DNA of 64,000 nt from Rostrohypoxylon terebratum (Eukaryota > Ascomycota > Sordariomycetes > Xylariales > Hypoxylaceae). How positions within the stretch are numbered: position 1 is the first letter of the stretch; each line of letters begins with the position of its first letter. Positions 1 through 9,889 of the stretch are shown here, piece by piece. Where the stretch lies: the NCBI GenBank assembly GCA_022497145.1, contig MU385859.1, forward strand, positions 310,001 to 374,000, in the 5' to 3' direction. Both the position numbers and the translations under genes were made by a program. Under the pieces are notes generated by a model. It ran no database searches and was not told the DNA's origin. It worked only from the letters and a program-made list of their open reading frames with translations.

Positions 1-2020
1 CCAAGGATGACCAAGGATTCCATTAAGACTGCGATCAACTATAATTCGCGGCATCGATTTGCTCGACACGTCACAGAAGGGAGGGGCTTGGGGGTTCAAT
101 CCAAGCGTGGTTGGTTGGAGGGATGAATTGAATCGGGTATTGAATGACCTACCTTTACGAATCGCGAACCTCCTTTTTTTTCCTTACTTTCACCCTTCCA
201 GCTGCTCTGCCTTGATACCGAATAAGCGCCGCAGAATATTATTATTAGCCAGTGAGGTATATGTAGCGTCCGTTCGTACCCGGCGCAAGTATTGACTATT
301 TAAGAAATCAAGTAAATCGTAACGGCCGAAGTAAAGAATGATATGATCTGTTTTCAACAACGAGATCTAATCCTAGAATCCTTCGTGTGGTGGTGAGCTT
401 GACAAAGGTTGAAGAAATAAGATATATCAAAATGGGGGCGGGTTAAAAAAGGTTGAAAAGGGAACAACCTAACCGTAGGTATACATGTACCTATCCACCT
501 CGTCCACCTCGTCCACCTCGTCCACCTCCGAGATTTTTTTTACTTTAACGGTCCAAGACCGCCACAAAAAAGACCGACTTCCTTACTGGCTCAGAGCTAT
601 CTAGGCACCCAAGCTAAACCCCGATAGGCAAACGCTATCAAAAGTTGTTGGAGGGGATTGCCTATCACAGGGGTATTTACAGGGGTAATACAGGAGGTAG
701 GTAGGAGGTAAACAGGGGTCATAGCGGGCCAATATCATTGAGCAATAACAGCTTGAGAGCTTTCATGAGCTATCACCCTTGTTCTTGCACCGTTCTTGCG
801 CCTTTCTGGCTTAGGGATTCACACTTCCAATTCCATCCAATTCTTAAGTTCCCCACCATAAAAACGCTAGATCGTTCGTACCTACAGACCCTACCGACAT
901 CTTACAGGTCGCTAAAAGCTTGCTAAAAAAGATGCTAAAAAGGAGACTAGAGCATTGGATATCACCTCAGGTTCCGGTTTAATAGAGACTCAATTGAATT
1001 GAAACGTAACGATTGGAAGAGTTTCGAAAAGAAATCCATCATCCATTTGACCATACTACAATTATACACGGCTTAGGGATGTATAGCGTAGTATGTACAT
1101 AAATGTAAAGGAGGTATTAAAAGCAAACTCGATATATTCTAGGCAGATCGTGCCACATTTTGAAATGATCGTGGCCACATGTGCAATCAATTTCTTTTGA
1201 TTGCGATGTTGCTCTGCTACGTTGTTTCGGCTCGGCCTGCCCTGACTGCCTGATACGTCACTTTTTTAGAAGCTGCGATCCCTAACAAGCAGTGCCTAAC
1301 AAGCCAGCAAGCTGCCGACCAGTCCCCAAAACCTTCTAATCCATGGCATCCACGACCCATGGCATTGACACCCTCACTTCACCTACATAGTACATATGTA
1401 CTGCGTAAGTGGGCCTACCCGTTACCTTGGTGAAAAGTCAATTTTACTCTATTGAACCGGCCGAAACTTTCTTTTCCAATTGGGAGTTTTTATGACAAAT
1501 GAAGGTGAAGAAGGAGGTTTCAGTCCAGGTCCAGTTTACTTATCACGATCTCGCACTTTCGACCATCTAGAGTAGCGAATGAGAGAGCTGCTATCATGAC
1601 GAAGCTGTACGTAAAATATCTCCAACATGAGCGCGTCCAGGGCCATTCAAACCGTGGGGATAAGACCAGAACCAGGATGGAATTGGCCAACTACTGTACA
1701 AAATTGACGACCCAGCATTATGCACACTGCATGTAATATATAGTTGAGACGGATGTGCTGGCATCCCATCTGCAAATCAAGACATTCCAGCTCTCTCATA
1801 GGTCCATTGGTAGATAATTAGACTAAACGGTATTGGTAGTTGGCATACCTAGCGGGTAGCGTATGGTAAGCTGGGTAGATGGCTGCCCCTAAAAATACAG
1901 GAGTCAATCACATTCATAGGTACATAATTCAAGCAATTCAGGGTAGGTAAATATTTGAGTAGCCAAAATAATTGTAAATATCATATTTGGGTATCACAAT
2001 GTCTCATTCAGTAAAGAAAT
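1..2020. other. Intergenic stretch, no supported gene
   Basis: No open frame here has protein-like composition. The longest, near the left edge, would have to start at a TTG. The stretch holds a 9-bp tandem repeat at 495-530, runs of T near 534-541, a TAGG-rich patch near 691-712 and a 14-bp perfect palindrome (AGTACATATGTACT, 1389-1402). The right end lies downstream of the minus-strand gene that stops at 2021 and probably contains its 3' UTR. The left end may belong to the flank of a gene outside the window. Confidence 0.6.
495..530. repeat. Short tandem repeat, 9-bp unit
   Basis: Three perfect and one partial copy of CCACCTCGT lie in tandem. This is an ordinary minisatellite in non-coding DNA and is not linked to a gene that I can see. 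Confidence 0.9.
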
Positions 2021-4252
2021 TCATCTCTCGTGGCCCCAGGTACGCCTGTAGGCCTGCATGATCTCATGAATATGTGCATCTCTGTCCGCTACAGCTTGTT
2101 CCGGATGTACGGCCTCCAGCATCAACCCCAAAATCTCTTCCGCCATATCTTCTGTCTCTTCGAGAGTTCTGTTGAGCTCCCATCGAACATTATCTAGGTC
2201 CATAATGTCGGGGTATGATTCCTGTAGTTTCTTGAAGAGATACACCTTCTCTTCACGAGACCAATCCCCGCCATCCGACCGTGAGGGCTGTATTTCAGCT
2301 GGTCGTGCTTGACGCGGTTTTTGGGATTGTACTTCGCGCGCCGTCGATATTTGTCTGGAAGATGGTCTCGACGATTCTGACAATGGTGTGTGGATACCTC
2401 GAATAGACATCAGCGATCTTCGTTGACGTTCTCTGATAGACATCATCACTGCTTCTTCCTCTTGCTTCTGCTGAGCTAGGAGCTCCTCCTGTCTCATTAG
2501 ATTCTCTTGTTGGATCTGGCGCTCCAGGTTCTGTCGGTTCTCCTCTTCTTCGAGCGCATCTACACTTTCTGTTATAATTCGACACAGGTCTTTGCGATAT
2601 TTCTCGAGTTCCAGTTGTTTCTCTCTTTGGACTCGCTGTGCTTTCGATTCATCTTTTGGCGAGTCATGTGGCTGTCGTACAAGCCTCTTGAGCAACGGGC
2701 GATACAATTTTCCGATCCAACGAATTGTCCTCCCAAGTAGATCAATGGTGGAAATGGTGAACATTGTATGCCTCCAATCACGACCGCCTAGTTCCCATGC
2801 AGATACTAGAACGTGGAACAACATGGGGATGGCACATGAAATAATATCACTATGCAGTTTTGTGTTGGCCGATTCCTGCTTTTGATATGTTTCTCGGATA
2901 GACTTGAGAGTAGACCCAATCTCTGAAAAATAGTAGCCCACAAGACTAGAATATTTCTTCAGAAATTTGTTCTGCTCCTTGATTCGGGGCGCCTTTGGAG
3001 TTACTGCAAGCAGTCTCTCGAATTTTTCCAGCAATTCGAGAAGAGTTCGAATTGATCTCGTGTCTGAAGAGTCAATATCGAAAAATCTTTGGTGCCATCC
3101 CGTTATGAGACCACCCCAAGCGTGATGACGCATGAGTTGAAGAGCCGTCCTAAGACTGGATGGGTCAAGGTGCGTAGTAACGTTGTCGTCTTCGGCAGCT
3201 CCCAAGTAACTTTCGTCACCTACAAACCCTTTCGGGTACCGAGATTCAAAGTCCGCTACGTCCTGGGCAAAGCTTCCCTCGCCAGGCGGGTCATTTCTTG
3301 CCAGGTTCTCTTCGTCTTGAGAGCATCCGTCAATGAATTCCGAAGTCTCGTCATCTGCGAAATCTTCCGGTATCCCACTCTGCGACTTATCGGATTCCGG
3401 CTGTGTCGACGCCAATGATATAGCGCGGTCACTTCGAGACGTGGATCGCAGATGTTTGGCAGGCTTAAGATTACCCAATTGAGGAGATTGGGCTGGTCTA
3501 GGGCAATGTCGTGATGTGGCACTTTTGGAAGGTCTACCTCGCCGAGATACTCCTCTCGAAGAATTAGCTATACCAGGTTGCTTGAGGGGTCGTACTTTTT
3601 CCGGTGATATAGGTACATCCCATATATCCACTTGAGCCTGATCTTCACCTGATAAATGGTTGTCTTGAGCGGTGTGATCATACTCTAGGAGAGCTTCCTG
3701 TCCACTACCACTAGAAATCCTATCGTCTCCAGATGTATCCGCAGCTATATGTTGTTGTTTTTCTTGTCCATTGATATGTTTGTGGCCATGCTTAGCGTGG
3801 CCATATCCGGTATCGAGATTTTGAATCCCGCCATTTACTTGGTTTCCTCCATGTTGCGAGCTCCCGGTGTCCTTTCTTAGTATGGCATTAATACTATTCA
3901 AAAGGCCTGCGCGCACATGAGCATTGTCGGGACTTGAGTCACCATTTTCTCCTTGAGGATTGGGTGCCCTATCCGAGTGTATGGAAGATCCTGAACGACC
4001 TGCGGACCCGATCCTTCGTCGTTTGAATTGTCTAGACTGTGGTGATTGGTCGTCAAGCTGTCGGTCTCGAGTTTTGCGGTAGTCTAGTGATCGTATTGTC
4101 GGGTCAGTCTTGGTTTTAGAGGGTGAGACGTAAGGAATTTCTTCTTCGGGGTCGTCGTCGTCGGAATTTTCGAGATTAGATCGATGCTCTTCAACTAGTT
4201 CTCCGCCTTGTGTGCGAGGTTGGACACCGGGCCCACTTGTCATATCTGACAT
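2021..4252 (-). CDS. Nuclear protein with AT-hook and C-terminal SANT/Myb-like segment
   Basis: This is a single uninterrupted frame of 743 residues. The start is the first ATG of the frame, followed by the sequence Met-Ser-Asp-Met. The N-terminal half is polar and probably disordered, with an acidic patch (about 30-38), a basic cluster FKRRRIG (about 76-82) that looks like a nuclear localisation signal, and an AT-hook core RGRP at about 238-241. A helical, more conserved-looking block covers about 363-525. It is followed by a charged coiled coil (about 530-612, rich in Glu, Gln and Arg). The C-terminus (about 663-715, beginning with Asp-Trp-Ser-Arg-Glu-Glu) resembles a SANT/Myb helix bundle. 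Together these suggest a chromatin or DNA-associated protein, which is inference. I cannot name the family. The gene is transcribed away from the PP2A activator gene across a shared 542-bp upstream region. No intron is needed. Confidence 0.82.
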   Translation of the reverse strand: MSDMTSGPGVQPRTQGGELVEEHRSNLENSDDDDPEEEIPYVSPSKTKTDPTIRSLDYRKTRDRQLDDQSPQSRQFKRRRIGSAGRSGSSIHSDRAPNPQGENGDSSPDNAHVRAGLLNSINAILRKDTGSSQHGGNQVNGGIQNLDTGYGHAKHGHKHINGQEKQQHIAADTSGDDRISSGSGQEALLEYDHTAQDNHLSGEDQAQVDIWDVPISPEKVRPLKQPGIANSSRGVSRRGRPSKSATSRHCPRPAQSPQLGNLKPAKHLRSTSRSDRAISLASTQPESDKSQSGIPEDFADDETSEFIDGCSQDEENLARNDPPGEGSFAQDVADFESRYPKGFVGDESYLGAAEDDNVTTHLDPSSLRTALQLMRHHAWGGLITGWHQRFFDIDSSDTRSIRTLLELLEKFERLLAVTPKAPRIKEQNKFLKKYSSLVGYYFSEIGSTLKSIRETYQKQESANTKLHSDIISCAIPMLFHVLVSAWELGGRDWRHTMFTISTIDLLGRTIRWIGKLYRPLLKRLVRQPHDSPKDESKAQRVQREKQLELEKYRKDLCRIITESVDALEEEENRQNLERQIQQENLMRQEELLAQQKQEEEAVMMSIRERQRRSLMSIRGIHTPLSESSRPSSRQISTAREVQSQKPRQARPAEIQPSRSDGGDWSREEKVYLFKKLQESYPDIMDLDNVRWELNRTLEETEDMAEEILGLMLEAVHPEQAVADRDAHIHEIMQAYRRTWGHER

Positions 4253-4794
4253 TGTTCCGATTAATAGTTGAGATGAATTTTAAAAAGGGACGAAATTGAG
4301 TTTTGTGTGACCTTTGAGATGCTTTGAGAAAGGCTCAAACCCAAAGACGACAGAAGGTTGTAATTGAAACCATAGTAACCTGGAAGAGATTGAGGCTAGC
4401 TGCAATCAGGCCGTTATGAATTCCGTAGCTGCCGTGAAGAAATCCTAATTACAAACCTACAACAGTAAACAATTGAAAGAAGGACCCCCTAACGTCCTGA
4501 TTAAAAGTGGACAACGGAGCTTGTAGCTTCCAAAGAACGAATAATGTGGCCCGTGCTGAAGCTCTAAATGGTACGTCGTATGAGTCTTAGAATGTGGGGG
4601 CGGGGCATATTGGCGAATTTGATGTCACAGCTACCTTGTACCTAAGAATACCAGCGCTAATTGAAACCTTACCAACAGAAAGAGACACCAATTGAGACAT
4701 CTTCATTGTTCGTCTCATAAACCTTGACTCAATCGTTTGTAGAGCTACCTACAAACCCCAAGCACAAACCTAATCGAAACGGCTTTATTTCAAC
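4253..4794. promoter_or_regulatory. Divergent (bidirectional) promoter region
   Basis: The 542 bp separate the start codons of two divergently transcribed genes, so both promoters must lie here unless they overlap the genes. Visible candidates are a CCCCT stress-element core near 4485, a G-rich box (GGGGGCGGGG, near 4595) that also fits the CreA/Mig1 consensus, and an ATTGG (inverted CCAAT) near 4609. No clear TATA box is seen next to either start, as is common for housekeeping genes. The individual sites are only pattern matches. Confidence 0.55.
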
Positions 4795-6251
4795 ATGCAA
4801 GCCCCACGATCACCTCAACCAGGCGTTGCTAGCTTCCCAGTCTTGGAAACCTTGGATCCATCAGTTCAGCATGCTTTCATCAAACCTATAAAACAAATCA
4901 ACGATGGGCCGGACGTTCCCAAGTTCCTAACGACAAAGGCATACCGAGATATTGGCATATTTGTCCTGCAGTTGAACCGTGCCATGTGCCCGCGGAAATC
5001 CGTAGGTGATGATGGCAAAGACAAAATCCAAACTTTCCAAATCGGCTCAGAGTACGAAACTCAGCCTGTCGAATCAATACGGAAGCTTCAGCACATGCTA
5101 GCTAAGATAGAGTCCTACATTGATGAGGCTCCTCCCGACCAAGGTCCAAGACGATTTGGAAATATCAGTTTTCGAAAGTGGTACCAATTCTTAGAGGAAA
5201 GAGTCGAAGATCTTCTCAAAGAGTTCATACCCGATAATGTGTTAACTTTTGGGCTTGGACGCGAGCCTGGTGGGAGTCAAGCCACGGCTGCGGATGAGCT
5301 TACAGCTTATCTACTGGGTGGTTTTGGGAGCCCCCAGCGGCTTGACTACGGAACTGGTCATGAGTTAAGTTTTCTTGCTTTTCTCGGGTGCCTCTGGAAG
5401 CTTGGCGCATTTCAAGACGGAAGACCTGGAGGCGACATAGAACGGAGCATCGTTCTTGGAGTCTTTGAACCCTACCTTCGAGTAGTTAGACGCCTGATTT
5501 TAACATACACGCTGGAACCTGCTGGGTCTCATGGCGTTTGGGGTTTAGATGATCATTCGTTTCAACCATACATCTATGGGTCCGCACAACTCACTCGCGC
5601 AATCACAGATTCAGAACCCATGCCGATTGAAGGGTCACTATTTCGTGCACCTAAGCCCGCACAAGTAGTAAAGGCCGAATATGTTGAACAAGAGAGGAAG
5701 AGGAATCTATATTTCTCATCTATTGGGTTTATCAACGACGTCAAGAAAGGTCCGTTCTGGGAACATAGCCCGATTTTATTTGACATATCCGGCATCAAGG
5801 ATGGATGGGGTAAAATCAACAAGGTACAGTATATATGTCATCTAAAGGATATCACTTGCATTCCCCACTAATTCGATGGCAGGGCATGATTAAGATGTTC
5901 AACGCTGAGGTTCTTTCCAAGTTTCCGGTGGTGCAGCATTTCCCTTTTGGGTCCTTATTCTCCTGGGAGCAAGATCCCGATGCGGCAGCTCCTCTAAACA
6001 CTGTTCACATGGCTAATCAACCCGCTTCTGTTACATCAATGCCGCCGCCATCTGCTTCCGCCGGAACAGCGGCGCCGTGGGCTCAAACTACATCTATGCC
6101 TCAACCCGCCGGGATCCCGTATTCCCGGGCGCAGTGGGGTCCAGCACATCCTCTTCCTAGACCATCGCAACCTCGAGCCAGCGCACCAGGTCGAGAGCCA
6201 GCAATTACCCAAGCTCCTTGGGCAAAATCGAGCAATAGACCAAGTGGTTAG
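4795..6251 (+). CDS. rrd1: Serine/threonine protein phosphatase 2A activator 1 (PTPA family)
   Basis: The product is a PTPA-family activator of protein phosphatase 2A, a peptidyl-prolyl isomerase-like chaperone that helps to load and activate the catalytic subunit. Exons are 4795-5823 and 5883-6251. The 59-bp intron has a GTACAG donor, a CTAAT branch site and a GCAG acceptor, and the joined protein is 465 residues. Family signatures are in order: [11 protein letters not shown] (about 44-54), [11 protein letters not shown] (120-130), [11 protein letters not shown] (183-193), [13 protein letters not shown] (241-253), [15 protein letters not shown] (319-333), and across the splice [20 protein letters not shown] (344-363). 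The splice is therefore firmly supported. After residue 370 there is a Pro/Ala/Ser-rich tail of about 95 residues. This is why I assign it to the longer Rrd1 type and not to the shorter Rrd2 type. If the intron is retained, translation stops at 5871 and the conserved C-terminal core is lost. Confidence 0.95.
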
Positions 6252-7231
6252 ATTAATCACTAATTACCACACAAAGGCGGATGTCCTAGTTGGCAGATGA
6301 GGTTTGCTTACAGAGATACATGGAGGACAGCTAGCTTCCAGCACTTTAAGCTGTCGAAGCCCCAAAATGTGCATGGTAGTGGTCTCCCATGACTCAACTA
6401 AGGGTCTAGATGATGATGATGATGATGATAATGTTTATGCGAGGAACAATGTTCCAAGCACTCATGTCTACCTAGAGATGTTATGCCGGGGAAGCACCTT
6501 GATCAAGGGGCGATCAACGGACGAAGAGAGTTTGCCATCCTATCGTGGGATGATTCATTAGAATTGGAATCACAAGCTTACTCTAGTGCATGCATTGATA
6601 GATAGGTACCCAATGACACACTTATAACTGGAGTACTCTATAACTAAATACTTGATATGCTATTGTACGCTCATTTCAATACTCCTTGATATATCCTTCA
6701 TTTTCCAGTTAGAAAACTATACCCGTATAGGCTAGATCTTGAGCCATTCAAGCTCTTTCTTCATACTATGTAGTATGTACTATGTAGAGAATGAGGCAAA
6801 GATAAATGTTAGGCCTGCATGGCACCCAAGAGACGCTAAATCACGTGAAGGGGAGAATGCAGGTACTTGGCTGCAGCTCTCAGGTACAGTCACGTGAAGA
6901 TATCCTTCATTGCGATAAGGATTGTTACCTAGTCCGCAGCCCGCAGCCCTGGCATGCAATCCTTCACTGGGCAATGCAATCAAGACCGAGAATATAAAAT
7001 AAAGTCCATTGTTTCTCGAAGCTACACTGGGTATCTCTCAAACCGAAAACTCTCAAAGGGAATATCCACCTCACTTTAGCCAGCCCTGCACAAAAGAAAG
7101 CACAATACGATTATTAAGTCAATGCCATTGAGGCCATCCTGACCACCTTGTCCAACTAGCTAATTATCCGGTACTCGTTGATCGAGCCCATGTCACCGTA
7201 GGCCGACGCATTGTAGGCGACGTGAACGTAC
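6252..7231. other. Intergenic stretch between convergent genes
   Basis: The PP2A activator gene ends on the left and the minus-strand repeat-protein gene ends on the right, so both 3' UTRs should lie here. A GAT trinucleotide run occupies 6410-6429. Two CACGTG palindromes and a TATA-like box further right are listed separately. The open frames over this stretch (for example around 6304-6561) have no protein-like character apart from the Asp run encoded by the GAT repeat. Confidence 0.55.
6842..6999 (+). promoter_or_regulatory. Pair of CACGTG E-boxes plus TATA-like box
   Basis: Two CACGTG palindromes at 6842-6847 and 6891-6896 share the longer context TCACGTGAAG and are 49 bp apart. A TATAAAA box follows at 6993-6999 and then a CT/CA-rich stretch. 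CACGTG is the core site of fungal bHLH factors such as Cbf1 and SREBP-type proteins. The arrangement looks like a promoter firing to the right. No protein-coding gene follows on the plus strand, so any transcript would be non-coding and antisense to the repeat-protein gene. The sites are seen in the sequence, and the function is inference. Confidence 0.3.
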
Positions 7232-8060
7232 TTAAGAGGTGGCGGCGGGCTTGGCCTCCTCAGCGGGCTTAGCTTCTCCGGCTGGGGCCTCGGCGGTGGC
7301 AGCAGGGGCAGCCTCAGTAGGAGCAGGAGTATCGGCCTTGGGCGCTTCCTCAGCCTTAGCAGGAGCGGCAGCATCTGTTCGGGGAAATCGTTAGCGATGC
7401 TACACGTGCGAAACCCATCTCAAGCAGCGAACGCGCAAGCGAATATTCGTTCGTGTGCTACACGGTAGTAGTCCCTGGCGGGGAACCATTCGTGCGCCTC
7501 GAGAATGAAACGAGGGGGTTCGGTTTGGACTTACCGGCAGCTGGAGCATCAGCCTTAGGGGCTTCGGCGGCGGCGTCGGCGGCGGGAGCTGCTATTTTGA
7601 TGGGTTAGCATGAAATCGATTACCAGACCTTTCGTCATGTGACTGCAAGGTACTCAGCAGAAGGTGGTATTGGGAACTTACCAGCCGGGGCAGCCTCAGC
7701 AGCATCAGTCTTAGGGGCCTCAGCAGGCTTGTCGGCGGCGGCCTTGTTCTTCTTAGACTTGCTGAAGACCTTCTTCAACTTGGCCTTCAAGTTGGTAAGG
7801 GCGTTTTTGGCTGTGATGGATTAATCACGTTAGCATGAACCTTCGCAAGTATACCGAGACATCAAGAGGATCGCGATAACGCAAACGACAACCCGTCATG
7901 TCGTATTGCTAAACTGAGACGCTCGGGATGGGATATTAAAGCATCTATCCCAACGAATGGGATGATTGGTTGTCATCGTAGCCAACATACGCGTTACACC
8001 TAATGATAGGAAGATGTAGGAAAAGCGTGATAGGGGATGGTACTTACGAACACCAGGCAT
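7232..8060 (-). CDS. Small Ala/Pro/Glu-rich repeat protein, four exons
   Basis: I reconstructed this gene from splice signals on the minus strand. Exons in transcript order are 8048-8060 (13 nt, Met-Pro-Gly-Val), 7682-7810, 7535-7591 and 7232-7374, with introns of 237, 90 and 160 bp. All three introns have GTAAGT-type donors and YAG acceptors, and all are in phase 1. The joined frame is 113 residues and ends in TAA. The N-terminus (about residues 5-27) is a basic helix, with Lys-rich stretches such as LKAKLKKVFSKSKKNK. The remainder is low-complexity Ala/Pro/Glu/Lys with a recurring APK(A/T)DA-type module. Strong third-position C/T codon bias and consistent splice sites suggest a well expressed gene. 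The family and function are unknown to me. A basic membrane- or nucleic-acid-binding helix with a disordered tail is a guess. Confidence 0.85.
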
Positions 8061-8788
8061 CTTTGCGGTATTGAATGGATAAGGTTTGGAGGATGTTGTT
8101 AAAAGTGTGATGGCTTGATGATCGAGGTTGCTTGACGAACAAAGTTAGGATCAGGCGAAGTTGGTTTGTAGAAAGAATTACGTGGACTTTTATTGTTGTC
8201 GCAGAAAAGGAAGAAAGGTGAGAAGAGCGTTTTGGGGGAAAGTCGAGATTAAAATTGGAGAATCGATACCAGGTGGAAGTGGACAATCTGCACCTGGCAC
8301 TGGGCACTCTGGGCACTCAGGGCAGTGTGGACAAGCAGTTAACGGCGGTCCAGGGCGTCCAAGGCGCCAGGGCCGAAGTTGCACCCTTGACAGCGCGCCC
8401 ATGAAACGCACGTTCTGGTTTTTTAGCGCCTAAAGGTCGCCAATGCCAATGCAAGACGCACGAGCCCCCCTACATTTTACACAGTAACAGCGATCCAGTC
8501 AGCGCCACTGTCAAGCAGCTCATTTAGGGATTCTAGGTTCGCTATTTAAGCTATTTAGGGGGCTAGACCCTGAAGGCCGCTGGCTTCTCAGGGGTTTCAT
8601 TCTCTTTGCAGCTTTAAGGCCAAGCTAAGCTGCTGCATGATACCAGTTTGGCAATGGTCACATTATGATTCCTACGTCACCTGTACGAGCTCGTACAGAG
8701 AAGGTTAGAAAATGGATTCATGAGCCCGATAGAAAGAAACTTCCAATTTGCCTACCGATAGGTACTGTGTACGACAGGTATACCGTAT

Positions 8789-8880
8789 GGTAGGTAATAC
8801 TAGTAGGTAGGTAATACTAGTAGGTAGGTAATACTAGTAGGTAGGTAATACTAGTAGGTAGGTAATACTAGTAGGTAGGT
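8789..8880. repeat. Tandem repeat, 17-bp unit, about five copies
   Basis: The unit TAGGTAGGTAATACTAG repeats without error. The TACTAG core recurs exactly every 17 bp at 8798, 8815, 8832, 8849 and 8866. The perfect identity suggests recent expansion. It lies between two divergent promoters. Confidence 0.95.
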
Positions 8881-9436
8881 CAATTTTTCCAAGTCTTACC
8901 AAGAATCCCTATTCTCCTTACATGTATGCCACTACGTTAGGTATTACCTCCGCATCTCACACATATCACATCACTGAGCTATCGCACAATATGTACGTGG
9001 GCACGTTCCAGGCGTTCCTACGGCTACGATACCCTAAGATATTCTGATCCTGATCTGGGGTAGACAGGATGTCAGGCAAGGTTTGGCTTGCAGGTTACCT
9101 GGCTGCCTGGTAACTTTTTTCTCATTAGGGATCATTTACCATCTTACACTTCCGAAAGTGAGCTGCCAAGCTAGTTCTAGGCAGTTGACCAACTAAACTA
9201 GCACTGCTTACAACCCGACAATAGCGCCGATCTGCCAGGTAATTAGCAAGATAAGCTTGTTATAAATCCGTGAGGTATCATCGCGGCGCTCAACTTTGTC
9301 ACCTCGTCGGCGACAGTCCCGAATCCGACAAACAGGATTGCATCTCGTCAGGGGCAGAGGGGTAGAGATCTGTGATTTCAGTCGAATCCCTCGGAAGCCG
9401 AGTAAAGACGATGTATATCTGACGATTTTAATCCGG

Positions 9437-9477
9437 TATAAAAGCCCTAATAAATCCATTGTTCGGTGTATATAAAG
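9437..9477 (+). promoter_or_regulatory. Two TATA-type boxes upstream of the phosphatase gene
   Basis: TATAAAA at 9437-9443 and TATATAAAG at 9469-9477 are both oriented to the right. The next coding start on this strand is at 9890, so if they are used the leader would be roughly 370-420 nt, or it would contain a further intron. Confidence 0.35.
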
Positions 9478-9889
9478 CCCATTATGTTCACCGTTGAAGC
9501 TTCGCCGTCAGGTTTCCGGTCTTCGGGTAGCCTACAACTGGCCGTGACTCCTAAGACTTAAAGACGGGTAATTCTCCTTTATCGGATACAATTTGTTCTG
9601 CAGTTCAGACGAACTGGTCTTAGGCTCCAGACTATCCAATCCAATCAGAGTTTCCACAACGGCTCGTGGCTCAGCGCAATCGGGTCGCAAACAGTCATCT
9701 GTTCAAATAAGCTCTGAGACAAGGGGTATGCACTTAAGGATCCGCCACTATGGCGAATCGATAGATCAGACACTAATGGGTTGAAAATAGATATATACCC
9801 CTCAATATCGTCCTTTCGTCCTTTCGTCCTCATCAAGTCATCAAGGTTCCCTAGTTGTGTAAAGCACGTTACTAGATCCTTTCGCAACC

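Larger units (their letters stand above)
8061..9889. other. Intergenic stretch with divergent promoters
   Basis: The left end must carry the promoter of the minus-strand repeat-protein gene and the right end that of the plus-strand histidine phosphatase gene. The middle holds a 17-bp tandem repeat (8789-8880). Two TATA-type boxes at 9437-9443 and 9469-9477 lie about 410-450 bp before the phosphatase start codon. No protein-like frame was found. Confidence 0.55.

Noticed and set aside
6304..6561. 85-codon frame with an Asp run after the PP2A activator gene
   Set aside because: The Asp run is a GAT microsatellite and the frame lies in the presumed 3' UTR of the activator gene.
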